From positions 1,056,188 through 1,120,187 of the forward strand of contig NW_022985450.1 of assembly GCF_010093595.1 (NCBI RefSeq): 64,000 nt of DNA. Direction: 5' to 3'. Position numbers and translations under genes: made by a program. Positions 52,713-63,463 of this stretch are shown in pieces. Every line of letters starts with the position of its first letter. Position 1 is the first letter of the stretch. The DNA comes from Mytilinidion resinicola. Its lineage: Eukaryota > Ascomycota > Dothideomycetes > Mytilinidiales > Mytilinidiaceae. A model generated the notes under the pieces. That model ran no database searches, was not told the origin of the DNA, and saw nothing but the letters and a program-made list of their open reading frames with translations.

Positions 52713-55014
52713 ATGACGGCAGTCGCCCCTCCTCCCAACTTCCAGCCCATTTCTCGGACAGGATGGAGCGCTCCTAACGGCGCCTCCAGCGGCCTGAGCT
52801 CCGTCAACGGTGACGAGTTCAGGATGTATATGCCCCGGAAAAGCATCCAGCGCCCGGCCTCGTCCACCTCTCTCGCGTCGAACGCATCCTCGAACTCGAC
52901 TATATCGACCGCATCCACGCAGTCCAACGGCGTGCCTTCCTCCCCCGCGGTCGACGGCAACTGGGGCACGAGGAAGAAGCCGCAGCGAGGCTTGTGGCCG
53001 ACGTCAAAGGCAGAACCCATATCAGGCCTCTCCACCGCACGGCCCCAGTCGATAGCATCTGCATCGTCGACATCCGCCGCCTCTGCCATTTCCGCCCTCC
53101 ACTCGCCAGCTCCAATGGTTCCATCACAGCAGCACAATGGCCAGTCGCAAACGCAACAGAACGGCGCGCCACGGGCCCAAGGCCAGTCCGAGAGCCCGGC
53201 CATTCTTCACCTCGTTCCCATGAACGGCACATTTGAGCGGAAAACAATCACTGTGCCTTTTTTCCCCGACGTTCTACGCATTGGCCGGCAGACGAATAAC
53301 AAGACGGTTCCAACACCGCTCAATGGATACTTCGACTCCAAGGTGCTCTCCCGACAACACGCAGAAGTATGGGCAGACCGACACGGCAAGATATGGATTC
53401 GTGACGTCAAGTCGTCCAACGGCACCTTCGTCAACGGCCAGCGGCTGTCTCAAGAGAATAGGGACTCGGATCCTCACGAGCTGCGGGAACAAGACATGCT
53501 GGAATTGGGTATAGACATCGTTAGCGAGGACCAGAAGACGATCGTCCACCACAAGGTTGCCGCTCGGGTTGAACATGCCGGCATTTACTCCAACACCGGC
53601 AACAACATGTTGGACCTCAACTTTGGGGAGCTCGACTCGCCAATGATGGCTAACATCATAAGCCCTGGCGGGCCACAAGGGATGGGCAATCTGAGAGGAC
53701 GGCCTGGTGGGCAAGGCCAGATGAACGGCAACCGCGTTCAAACACCTTCAAGCGCAATTCCGAACAACATGGGTCAACCAGGCCAGCAAAGGCACATGAA
53801 CTTCTGGCTGCAGCCTATCTCGCTGGAACAAATTGTCAAGAAGCTAAACGTATGTAACTGCGACCCAATAGCTGCGCCGTGCTAACACAATCTAGACGGA
53901 GATGAAGCAAGCTAAAATACAGAATCAAGACCTCCTACGGACAAACCAGTACATCGATAATGTATTGACAACGGAACCGAAGAAGGAGTCAGCGAAAACC
54001 TCTCCCACTTCACACGTAAAGATATCTCCCATAAAAGGAGACTTCAAGGCACGATTTTCCGATCCCCCTGCGCCTCCGCCTCAGCAACCTCTTCCCGAAA
54101 AACCAGACTGCCCTCCACATCAGCCTCTTCTGCGTAGAATTGACACCGAGAGACCGAAAAGCAGTGGGTCTCCTAAACGAACCGATTCACACCACCAGAT
54201 ATCATCTCTCGCCGAAGCTTTGACGTCAGCAAAGAAGGAGATTGAGTCTCAAAGTTTGCGACTGAAGGATCTAGAGACGCTTCTTGCCGAAGAGCGGCTC
54301 GCAAGAGAGAGCGCGGAGGAGCGAGCCCAGCGGCTCGAGCTGGAGCGCAAGGACGACACTTTCGAGGAGACAACCACCATACCTGAAATGAATGGAGTTG
54401 TCCCCGACCCGGAAGAGTCTGAGCCTATACTAGATAAAGATGGCCAGGTAGAGAGGGAGTCATCGCCAACGGATTTCGCGACTGTTCGACTCCAACAACG
54501 ACTGGAGCTGATGATCGCCGAAATGGACGAAATGAAGAGCAAGATGGAGCAGTACCGGCAACGGGCCGAGACTGCAGAAGCGGAGAGCGAAACGCACCGG
54601 AAGACGCTGTCAGAGATGGTTGAGAAGATCAGGCATGACGACGCCAACCGAGCACGACGGGAAGCCGTCAAGCAGCACAAGCGTAGCCAAAGTGAGCTTT
54701 CAGAGGGCCACCTCCCCGTGGGTGTCGATGGTTCCGAGGATGAAGGCGAGATTCCGATTGTCAACGATAACAGCATGGACGTTGACGACGCCGACGCATT
54801 GTTACGACGGGTCGGCATCCAGAACGGCAGAGCTGTCAGCCCTGAGCAGGCTGCAGCAGTGCAGAAGGCCAACTCTCAGGCACTAGCGCAGTGGTCGAAT
54901 GCTCACGGTATTACCTCTCTCCAGGGAGCCTCAGCTACGAGCATTCTTGTGGTTGTTTTGGGCTTCGGTGTAATGTCGTACCTGAACAACTTCTACCCGA
55001 AGGTGGAGCGGTGA
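52713..55014 (+). CDS. FHA-coiled-coil-tail-anchor protein, PRO45/SLMAP/Far10 type (STRIPAK)
   Basis: Two exons (52713-53849, 53896-55014) give 751 residues. The N-terminus is Ser-rich and disordered. The FHA phosphothreonine-binding domain is about residues 165-280: VLRIGRQ, DSKVLSRQHAEVW, KIWIRDVKSSNGTFVNGQRL, with the conserved Gly-Arg, Ser-x-x-His and Asn-Gly residues. Then ISLEQIVKKLN and a long coiled coil (SLAEALTSAKKEIESQSLRL; LELMIAEMDEMKSKMEQYRQ), and a C-terminal hydrophobic anchor SILVVVLGFGVMSYL. This architecture is that of SLMAP, Sordaria PRO45 and yeast Far10/Vps64, which place the STRIPAK phosphatase complex on nuclear-envelope/ER and mitochondrial membranes. It likely works in hyphal fusion and sexual development. 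Confidence 0.88.
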
Positions 55015-56339
55015 AGATGGTCAGGATATCTGCACTGATGTCCTGCGCACTGTCGCCACGAGTGGGGGCTGGGGATGAAAGAAGCGGAGAGGGAGGAGAG
55101 CAAGACGCCATGGCGGAGGCAATGGGGCAGAAGAGCGTGACGTCTTCTCCGAACTGCTGCAGTCCGGGTGGCAGATGGTTGGCTACGCAGCGACGGCTCC
55201 GAGTAATTGCTTTTGGACAGCAGAACACACTGAAAGCGTCGCCTATTTCCATCTTCGATGATATGGGAAATTTGGGCATTTCACTCGGAGATTGGCGTTC
55301 GGAACTACTGGAATGAATGGATACACTATGACATCGTCTGCTGAATGGCTAGCAGCAGCAGCAGACGGAAAATTTGTGGTGGATGTGTTTTGGGAAAAAA
55401 GCACGTGTCACCAAACTTGGAACGCATCACCTCACACTCTCACTATACATAATCTCTCACACTTTTCCTTTCTTTCTTTCTTTCTCTCTTCTTTCCTTTA
55501 TTTGTAAACCCCATCATTCACTTTGGGGCAACGCGGCGGAGAACATGAACGTGTCTCGATGTAGCACACCCGGATCGGAAGATGAGGGACGATCAGGGTC
55601 TGGATTTGATAACTGTGCGGCGTTTCGGCGAGAGCAGGCCTTGGATTGGGCAATTGACCTCTTCTTTCTTTTTTCCTCTTTTAAGAGTGTTTTTCTTGAC
55701 TGTCAATCAACTGTAGTGTCTCAAGGATTCTTTAGCGTAGTAAGGGTCTTCTGTCCGAGGGAGATTAGGCAGGTTCAAGACAAGTTGTATTCTGAGTTCT
55801 TTCTGGCCGTTCTTTCTGGTCCACTTTCTTTTGTGAGGATGTTTGTTTATGTGGGATTGGGTGAGAGGGGAAGTGTGAGGTATGATTGGGATGGGGTGGA
55901 GTGGGTTGTCTAGGTTCCTTTTTCAATGATACATACTTTTGGACTACGAGGCGTGCTACGATGCCGTGAATCGAGTGATTTGAGTGATACGTGGCTTTGC
56001 CAGGAGAAAGCAATGTTCCTTCATATTTCGACGTGTTCTTTGAAGCAAGGTTGCAAGTCTAGGTTTCAGGTTCGGGTAACATATATACATGCAAGTGCGC
56101 TCCGTTTACCTAAAAGCGTCCTCTTAACGTCTAGATCCTTCGCTCTGGCGGTTTGATATCTCACTCCGATCTAATTTGGGACGTACTACCGCTCTATCTC
56201 GAGTATGCCGGTAGCCCGTGATGGGGCATGGTAAAGCTCCAGCTCGACTTAAGCTCTTCCACATAGAAGCTCTTCCACATAGTGGGTAATTGAGATTCCA
56301 CAGCCGTGACTTTTATTTCCACAGCCATGCCAGCACCCC
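55015..56339. other. Intergenic region
   Basis: 1.3 kb between the convergent PRO45-like (plus) and LIP2 (minus) genes. A plus-strand frame at 55374-55913 is hydrophobic and Phe-rich because of TTTC/CTTT microsatellite sequence (about 55458-55500), so it is not called. Nothing else recognised. Confidence 0.5.
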
Positions 56340-57107
56340 TCAATCCCCCTCCCCTTCCCCCTCCCCCTCTCCAACATCCAACCCCAACACCTCCCTCGCC
56401 TCCCCCACACCCACCCTCACCACGCCCCCCTCAGCATCCCCAAACAGCGCCCTCCCCAGCTCCCCCGCAAACACCTCCCCCACCGCCTCCACTGTCAGCC
56501 CCTCCACCCCCACCGTCTCCAAACTCACCGCCCGCTTCCCCTCCAGCCCACACGCCACAATCCGCTCAAAAAACCCCAGCTCCGGCGCCACATTCAACGC
56601 GACCCCATGACTCGTGACATGCCGCCGCATGTGCACGCCCACGCTCCCAATCTTGGCGTCGGCGCTGACCCACAAGCCCGGGTTTGTGGTCGTGAAGGTG
56701 CACACGCCGTAGTGCGCGCAGGTGGACTGGAGGGCGGTTTCGAGCAGGCGGATGTAGCACCGCGGGCTCAGTTTTAGGGGCGCGAGGTCGAGGATCGGGT
56801 ACGCGACGAGCTGGCCGGGGCCGTGGTAGGTCGTCTGCCCGCCGCGCAGGGCTTCGTGGAAGGCGGCGCGGCCGCCGGCGCGGAGGTGCGCGATTTGGGA
56901 GGGCGAGAGGGCGCCGATTTCGCGGCGGCCGCAGGTGTAGGTCGGCGGGGGGGAGAAGGTGAGGAGGGTGGGTGGCGGCGGCGGGGGGGAGGAGGGGGAG
57001 GTTTTTGAGGATTTGGAGAGGAGGAAGCGGGCGACGAGGGATTCTTGGAGCGCGGAGACGGAGGGGTAGGAGGGGAGGCCGGGGAGGTGGAGGTGGTGGA
57101 GTTTCAT
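56340..57107 (-). CDS. LIP2: Lipoyl(octanoyl) transferase
   Basis: Transfers octanoate from acyl carrier protein to lipoyl domains in mitochondria, the first committed step of lipoylation. 255 residues, intron-less. Family motifs: RGGQTTYHGPGQLVAYPIL (substrate-binding His), LWVSADAKIGSVGVHMRRHV with the catalytic Lys, TSHGVALNV, and FERIVACGL with the catalytic Cys. Slightly longer than bacterial LipB owing to a Pro/Ser insertion near residue 45 and a Gly-Glu-rich C-terminus. The first residues (MKLHHLHLPGLPSYPSV) are a plausible but weak mitochondrial presequence. The G/C-rich, strongly strand-skewed sequence is shared with the neighbouring POP7 gene. Confidence 0.93.
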   Translation of the reverse strand: MKLHHLHLPGLPSYPSVSALQESLVARFLLSKSSKTSPSSPPPPPPTLLTFSPPPTYTCGRREIGALSPSQIAHLRAGGRAAFHEALRGGQTTYHGPGQLVAYPILDLAPLKLSPRCYIRLLETALQSTCAHYGVCTFTTTNPGLWVSADAKIGSVGVHMRRHVTSHGVALNVAPELGFFERIVACGLEGKRAVSLETVGVEGLTVEAVGEVFAGELGRALFGDAEGGVVRVGVGEAREVLGLDVGEGEGEGEGD

Positions 57108-57297
57108 GGTGGGTGGAGGTAGTGGGGGTGTATAGGCATTGTTTAATAGGATGGGTGTTGGGGGATCAGAGGTTGTTTGAGCGGTGATGGGATGGAGGGA
57201 GGGAAGGTCCAGCCCTATATATGGCCCGTGCGCGGGATTTTTATATCAAAGTTCGTGAAGCTTCACTGCTCCCTCCCATCACTCGACCATAGCCACG
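57108..57297. promoter_or_regulatory. Short bidirectional promoter, LIP2 and POP7
   Basis: Only 190 bp separate the two start codons. It contains a CTATATATGG TATA-like element (about 57214) and a TTTTTATATC stretch. Both genes must share control sequences here. Confidence 0.75.
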
Positions 57298-58113
57298 ATG
57301 ACAACCCCCACCGAGCCCACTAGTTCTACAACTCTCAAACGCAAATCTCTCGATGCTCCAGCTACCTCGAAACCTCCAAAACGCCCCCGCCTGCCCCCGG
57401 GCTACAAATCCACCCCCCGTCCTATCCCGCACCCCGCCATACCCACCCCCTTCGCCTCCGCCGACGCCCCAAAAAACGTCTACGTAAAACACAACACGCC
57501 CTTCATCTCCGCTGTAAAACGCATCCGCGGCCTGCTGCGCCAGATCGAGAAACGCGAAACCCAATCTCTATCCAGTGGGCGGAAACCGCTGGACGCGAAG
57601 ACGGTGGAGGCGGCGATTGCGAATGCGCGGGAGAACAAGGATGCAGGCAAGGAGGGGGAGCCGGTATACTTGAAGGCGACGGGGCGGGCGATTGATAGGG
57701 CGTTGCATGTGGCGCTGTATTTCCAGGAGCAGGGGTTTGAGTTGGAGATTGAGACGGGGGCGGTGGAGGTGGTGGATGATGTTGTGAGGGAGCGTAAGGG
57801 GGGGTATTTGGGGTCTTGGGTGAAGAGAGGGGAGGAGGTGGAGGAGGTGGAAGATGAGAATGAAAAAGAGGAGGCGGTCGATACCGAGATGAAGGATGAT
57901 GGGCTGAAGAAGGAGGGTGGAGGGGAGAAGGAGGTTGCAGAGCTGGAAAAGCCTCCGGAGAAGAAGGCTGCGGAAGAGAAGGAGGTTGCAGAAATGGGGA
58001 AGTCTCCGGAGAAGAAGGCTACGGAAGAGAAGGAGGAGACAGCCACAGACGACATTCCAGAATCAAGGACTCGGCGGTTGAACTTCATATCTGTCGCCAT
58101 CCGCCAACAATGA
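57298..58113 (+). CDS. POP7: RNase P/MRP protein subunit POP7 (Rpp20, Alba-like)
   Basis: Subunit of nuclear RNase P and RNase MRP that binds the RNA as a dimer with POP6. The 271-residue frame, without introns, starts at MTTPTEPTSS. The Alba-like domain is about residues 60-165: KNVYVKHNTPFISAVKRIRG, then YLKATGRAIDRALHVALYFQ and GAVEVVDDVV, interrupted by a 30-residue insertion rich in Glu and Lys. The conserved last strand RRLNFISVAI is displaced to the very C-terminus by an acidic repeat region (EKEVAELEKPPEKKAAEEKE, two to three copies). Longer than yeast Pop7 for that reason. Divergent from LIP2. Confidence 0.88.
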   Translation: MTTPTEPTSSTTLKRKSLDAPATSKPPKRPRLPPGYKSTPRPIPHPAIPTPFASADAPKNVYVKHNTPFISAVKRIRGLLRQIEKRETQSLSSGRKPLDAKTVEAAIANARENKDAGKEGEPVYLKATGRAIDRALHVALYFQEQGFELEIETGAVEVVDDVVRERKGGYLGSWVKRGEEVEEVEDENEKEEAVDTEMKDDGLKKEGGGEKEVAELEKPPEKKAAEEKEVAEMGKSPEKKATEEKEETATDDIPESRTRRLNFISVAIRQQ

Positions 58114-59179
58114 GGCATTCGTGGCGAACCGATAGCCATCACACACAATGTCCACGGCACCACTTGTCAAAAGGCCGTAGTAGACAAGCAAAGTCACGCT
58201 AAAAGACACAGTGGGACTGAGCCAAAGTGGGATATTTACAGAAGGTGATGCTCGCGGCGTGCACCGATTCGTCGAAGAACACTTTCACGGCCAAAGTGAA
58301 TGTTCAACTCTCGATCTTGAGCTGCGAAATAGGCCTCTGCTGTTACTTCCGATACTTCGGTATGTACACTCTGGCGCTCAAAAACCAATCAATCTGTACA
58401 CCAAACCTACACCTCTGAAGTCTCAAGAATGAGACAATTGATCAGATTGGGCCCTCCTCCGGCGGGCCTCCACGATGATCTCAGGTTTACGATGATCTCA
58501 GGTTTCAACTATCAGTCGTGCCCGATGATTCTTTTGAAAATCACCATCGCAGTACCGAGATGCGAGTACTCAAGCACAATGACGGCACGGTAATTTCAGT
58601 ACAGCACAATAGTTGGTCAGCTACCAGCGATATATTGGTCGCTGTTCTTCTAGCAGATGCTACTAAGCTACTTGCACCAATCGACTCCCGAGTATTAAAG
58701 CATCCTAGAGCTCCTCATCTTAGTACCGATGTCTTCATATAGCTACGTCCAGTTCGACTCAATCCAATTTAAAAATCAGTATCAAACCTTTTCATCTTAA
58801 TCATGCGTCTTTTGTGGTACCGAGGTCTTGGGTGCAAGCCCCCGTCGACTCCCCTCATTCGATTCGCGTGTTTGTTTTAGTTACTGTCCCTCAGCTGACT
58901 ACTGCACTCCGGCTTACCCCACATATCAGCCATCGCTACCGACTCCCGAACTCATGCATTACTGATGCAGGTAGTCTTGACTTTCAAGAAATAAAATAAC
59001 CTCATAATCCCTTAGTACTCAGAAGAAATTTAGTTTTTATACGGCCAAAGTGCCCGGTCGTCTTTCAACTTCATCTCAATTGTTCTTCTGGACTTATGCG
59101 AACAGCTTCATCTGCATAAATCATAGAGCTCTATAGCTCTGGAAAAATTTGTACCTTTCGCAGTTGTCACGCCTTCAAG
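58114..59179. other. Intergenic region
   Basis: About 1.07 kb. Short plus-strand frames have no recognisable domain. An 18-bp direct duplication (ACGATGATCTCAGGTTT twice, 58474-58508) is visible. The last approximately 200 bp should be the promoter of the nitronate monooxygenase gene. Confidence 0.5.
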
Positions 59180-60538
59180 ATGTCCATCTCAACTCCTCTA
59201 ACCACCCTCCTTGGGATCCAGCACCCCATCCTCCTCGCAGGCATGGGCGGCGTTGCTAGCCCCTCGCTCGCAGCCGCGGTGTCCAATGCAGGTGGAATGG
59301 GTGTGCTAGGCGGAATCTCGTATACGCCCGCGATGCTACGCGACTTGATCAAAGAGACAAAGGTTCGTTCCTTTACCCCCAATCATATAGAGCCCTTTTA
59401 GGCACAGAAGCTCACTCATGCACAACGTCACAGTCACTAATGACGGATCCAAGTTTACCCTTTGGTGTGGATCTACTGATTCCGCAGGTTGGAGGGAATG
59501 CAAGGAAGACGAATGTGAGTACTTTTTTCCCTCAGACCGCGTAATCTTATCAAGTTGCTGACGTCGAATAGTACGACTACACAAAAGGCTCATTGAGCGA
59601 ACTTATCGACGTTATCATTGAAGGCGGAGCAAAGCTGTTCGTATCTGCAGTGGGTGTACCACCGAAATGGGTAGTAGAGAAGCTGCATAAGAACGGGATA
59701 CTGTACATGGTATGTATACTTCCATCCAGTCACCAACGACATCAATTACTGACCGAGTCTAAGAACATAATAGGGCACCCGAAAGTCAGCATCTCCATTC
59801 TTCAGCTCGATTGATTATCGAAGCTAACAACACCAGCACATTCACAAAGCCTGCGCCATTGGCGCCGACCTCATCTGCGCCCAAGGCGGCGAAGCAGGCG
59901 GCCACACAGGCGATATCCCCTTCAGCGTCCTCATCCCCGCCTGCGCTGACGTCTGCAAACAATATACCTCGCCCCTCACTAGCCAACCCGTCCAGCTCGT
60001 CGCCGCTGGCGGAGTCAACGACGGCCGCAGCCTCGCTGCCGCGCTGATGTTCGGCGCAAGTGGGGTTTGGGTGGGGACGCGCTTCATTCCCGCGAAAGAG
60101 AGCGGTGCGAGCGAGTATGCGAAGAAGCTCGTCGTCGACGCCGGATTCGATTCGGTGGTTAAGAGTACGATCTGGACTGGCCGCCCACTACGCGCGGCAC
60201 GGACGCCGTATATCGATGATTGGGAGACGAACCGGCAGCAGGAGATTAAGGAGTTGACGGCGAAGGGGGTTTTACCGGCTGAGTATGATCTTGATAAGTT
60301 GAGCGCGGCGGGGAAGTTGACGGAGGAGATTGAGGAGCAGGCGGCTGTTAAGTATGTGATCTGCTTCAGAGATAGAGTGCAGAGTGCTAATAGCGTGATT
60401 AGGCCCATGGGGATTGTAGCGGGATTGGTCAACAAGAAAGATCAGTCTGCTGGCGAAATTGTGAAGGACATTGTAGAAGAGGCGGTCGGGCTGCTGAGGG
60501 GGGCGAGTGGGTTTGTAAAGACGGCTTCGAGACTATAA
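59180..60538 (+). CDS. Nitronate monooxygenase (2-nitropropane dioxygenase family)
   Basis: FMN-dependent TIM-barrel enzyme that oxidises alkyl nitronates such as propionate-3-nitronate. Five exons: 59180-59362, 59434-59514, 59572-59709, 59764-59784, 59837-60538, giving 374 residues. The fourth exon is a 21-nt micro-exon (NIIGHPK). Family blocks: LLGIQHPILLAGMGGVASP, GGMGVLGG, PFGVDLLIP, GAKLFVSAVGVPPKWVVEKL, GADLICAQGGEAGGHTGD with the catalytic His, VAAGGVNDGRSLAAALMFGA, and GVWVGTRFIPAKES for FMN phosphate binding. Frame intact. The micro-exon may be skipped by automatic annotation. Confidence 0.92.
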
Positions 60539-61805
60539 GTGCAGTATGTATAGCCAGCTAATGAGGCCACAATGGGACCTGAGAGACTCTGAAGTGTAGA
60601 TCTTCGTTATTGTAACTCGACAGCTATCTAATCGTAAGGCCAAGCGGTTTTGGTTTGGGCTTGATAGGGTGCAGAAACGAGGAAAAAGAAATCTTGTAAA
60701 GAAGACTCTGCTAATGTCAGGTGACAGATACGTTTTTCCGCTAAGGGTAGGCGGAGATACTAATGATGAGGAACGCCTATCTAGATCTGGGGAGAGAACG
60801 CTCTATAGGGAAACTTGGTGACTTGGTTCATGGTCAGGCCGTGCACGTGACCAATATGTTGGCCATGCAATATTCTATTGGAAAGCGAAAGGCAGTCGTC
60901 AAACCCTATCTCGGTATTACGAAACTATCTTCCTCGCGTATAGTCTTTGCTATCGTGGTGCGAATCACGAACGAACAAGTGCCTCCGAAACATAGCAGAA
61001 GCGCTTCCAATGAAGCTTGAAGCATACGCCCGATCCCAATCCTAGGTCTTGGCAGTCTCAGCCTCCCTCCTGTTAAACACCTCTTCTTCTTGCAGCTGTA
61101 CCCCTCTCATCATCGAGTAACTTGTCGTCGTCTCTTCACTTTCTGTTGTGCAATGATTCCCTTCTCGGCTTCTCATTTGTATGCAATCGGGCCTGGAGGA
61201 ATCGGTCTACGGTTGTGCTGGTCTTGTCGCTTAATGCTTTCTCGGATACTGAAAGACGAACTGAAGGATGAAATGACGAGGACGGGTTTGGGTTGATGTT
61301 AATTATGCTAACCCACTACAAGTCAACGCGTAAGCTACGAGAAAGCGCACGGAGGAGGTGTGTTGCTTGCAAAGCCTTTTTGTACTCGTTCACGGTAGAA
61401 CAGCAGAATTTTGCTTCTGAAAATAGACGAAGTCGGCTTTTTTCCATTTCGAACTTTTTGAATCCAGACACGGAGGATCCTACTTCCCAGCAATTAAGAA
61501 AGTCTTCAAAAGAAAGATGTAAACATTGTGCTACAATTTCCTGTAGCCACGGAGCTCCTAAGTTCGGTGGTCGGCTTATATGCTTCTGCCACGCTTAGTG
61601 TTCATCTAAGCCGTAGTAAGTCGGCGATTGATTCCAGACTACGCCACATACACTGATTGGTAAAACTGATTCAGATCCTAGATCCGATACCATCATGCCA
61701 ATTCTATCCGGGTAAACTGATGAAGATGCAACGTGGACCAAAGCGAAACAGTGACTACTCGAGTGTCTTGAAGGAGATAACCATCGTCAGTGCAAAAAGC
61801 AAATT
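60539..61805. other. Intergenic region
   Basis: About 1.27 kb, short frames only, none with recognised domains. Nothing else seen. Confidence 0.5.
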
Positions 61806-63184
61806 ATGAAGCATCGATTACCGGAACGCCTCGTTCACGTATCCCCTGGCGGAAATCCAATACATCTCTGTATTACACGCAATATTCCAGACCGCAGGAA
61901 CTTGCGCTACCTCACTCTGAGCCACTGCTGGGGGAGGAGGCCCATGCCTCTAGTCGCGACTCGAGATAACTTGAGTTCGCTTCTCCACACCATTCCATTT
62001 GAGAAACTGTCCAAGACGTTTCAAGACGCCGTCGTAACTACCCAACGCCTAGGGTTCCAGTACATATGGATCGACTCTCTTTGCATCCTTCAAGGCGACG
62101 CCGACGATTGGGCTAACGAAGCTGCGCACATAGGCAGTATCTACTCGGGGAGGCGTCCTCAACATCGTCGCCGCCCATGCACCTGACAGTGCCACCGGTT
62201 TCTTCTGGAAATGCGATCTCACAGCCTCGTTCCAGGTCTTCGACAATTCTCGCGGCAACACCTACGCCTACATGCCTACATCAATGGCGTATCTCTCGCA
62301 TACATCGGCCTTGAAGCGCGGGTGGTGTTTCCAGGAGACACTACTGGCGCCGCGGAGTGTGTACTTCTGCAAATCACAACTCTTCTGGGAATGTCGCAAG
62401 CTCAAGACCTGCTAAGCCCTCCCCGAATCCCCACCCTTCGTGTCACCCTTGCGCAGAGCCCCCGTGAGCTGGATCGAAAAGCGGCCGGAAGGACAAACTC
62501 CAACATCTATCCAAAGGATGGCCTACGAATGGCTGAAAGTGGTAACCGCCTACTCCAGGACACGCGTGACATACCCCCAGGACAAGCTCATTGCTGTCTC
62601 CAGTGTCGCTCTTATGTTTTCGAAGACGGGAACTTTTACACACTGCACTAGTTCCGTCAGACTGCATCGAGTACTACGCCACACTGTGGCGACCAGGTAT
62701 CGACCTGCAGTTGCTCTGGTACGTCAAACGCTCGCACTGGAAGCCGCGAAACGACGCCCTTCGTGCACCGTCGTGGTCGTGGGCTGGGATCGACGGCCCT
62801 GTCAACAGTATTTTGGGCGACAACTACCAACATCCAGACTACTATCAAAACTGGGACTGATTTCACGGGATCCTCAACCGGGACGAGAAGATCGCGGTGT
62901 TGGATTGCAGCACGCGGCTCGCAACACACGATCCGTACGGCGAAGTGCACGGCGGGTCTCTGACGCGGCGGTGTCGAGCTCTCGCCCGGATGGACCGCTC
63001 GCGGCGCGGCAGGAGGACGTGCGAGGTCGTAGCGGACTATTTGGATTTTCTTGGGTTCGAGCAGCGCGACGATGTGGTCCTGCTCCCGGTGTTGCGTAAG
63101 CAGCATGAGTATGGATTGCTGCTTGAGCGCGTCCGTGACCCGGAGGTTTATCGCCGCGTTGGGGTCTATAAAGCGAAGCGTTAG
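61806..63184 (+). pseudogene. HET-domain protein, degenerate
   Basis: HET domains trigger heterokaryon incompatibility and cell death in fungi. The domain is clear: RNLRYLTLSHCWGRRP, FQDAVVTTQRLGFQYIWIDS, LCILQGDADDWANEAAHIGS. After SIYSG a frameshift (about 62150) moves the reading to NIVAAHAPDSATGFFW and the WCFQETLLAPRSVYF block. A TAG at 62413-62415 and another shift near 62640 follow; the C-terminal part reads YATLWRPGIDLQLLWYVKR and RAPSWSWAGIDGPVNS, with a TGA at 62858-62860. At least two frameshifts and two stops, so the gene is dead. The ATG at 61806 lies close to the domain, so some N-terminal sequence may be lost. Confidence 0.82.
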
Positions 63185-63463
63185 AAGGGGCCTAGATGAG
63201 AGGGGTTGGAACAGGCTCTAGACAGGGTTGTTACTATTACTATTTTATGAGAATGGCTAGCGATGCATGGACTATTCAACGCTTTTCCAAACCGACTGGG
63301 GGATAATCATTGGTTTTCCGTATGGTGAGGTTATTTGGGATTTTGGTTTGACATTCATTGCTAAGTTGCTTTCATTACTATTACACATTGCACAGGCGTG
63401 CCGACGCAGCTCGATCAGTTCCATGATTGCTTGGTTCCAGAAGATGAAAAATGGGATTGAAAC

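Noticed and set aside
52190..52777. 195-codon plus-strand frame before the FHA gene
   Set aside because: Ser/Arg/Pro-rich leader of the 5' UTR in a different frame from the FHA protein.
52400..53203. 267-codon minus-strand frame
   Set aside because: Antisense to the Ser-rich N-terminus of the PRO45-like gene, whose FHA frame is clearly the coding one.
55374..55913. 179-codon plus-strand frame with hydrophobic stretches
   Set aside because: Hydrophobicity comes from TTTC-type microsatellite sequence; no start context or family.
57480..58163. 227-codon minus-strand Ser-rich frame
   Set aside because: Antisense of the acidic repeat in POP7.
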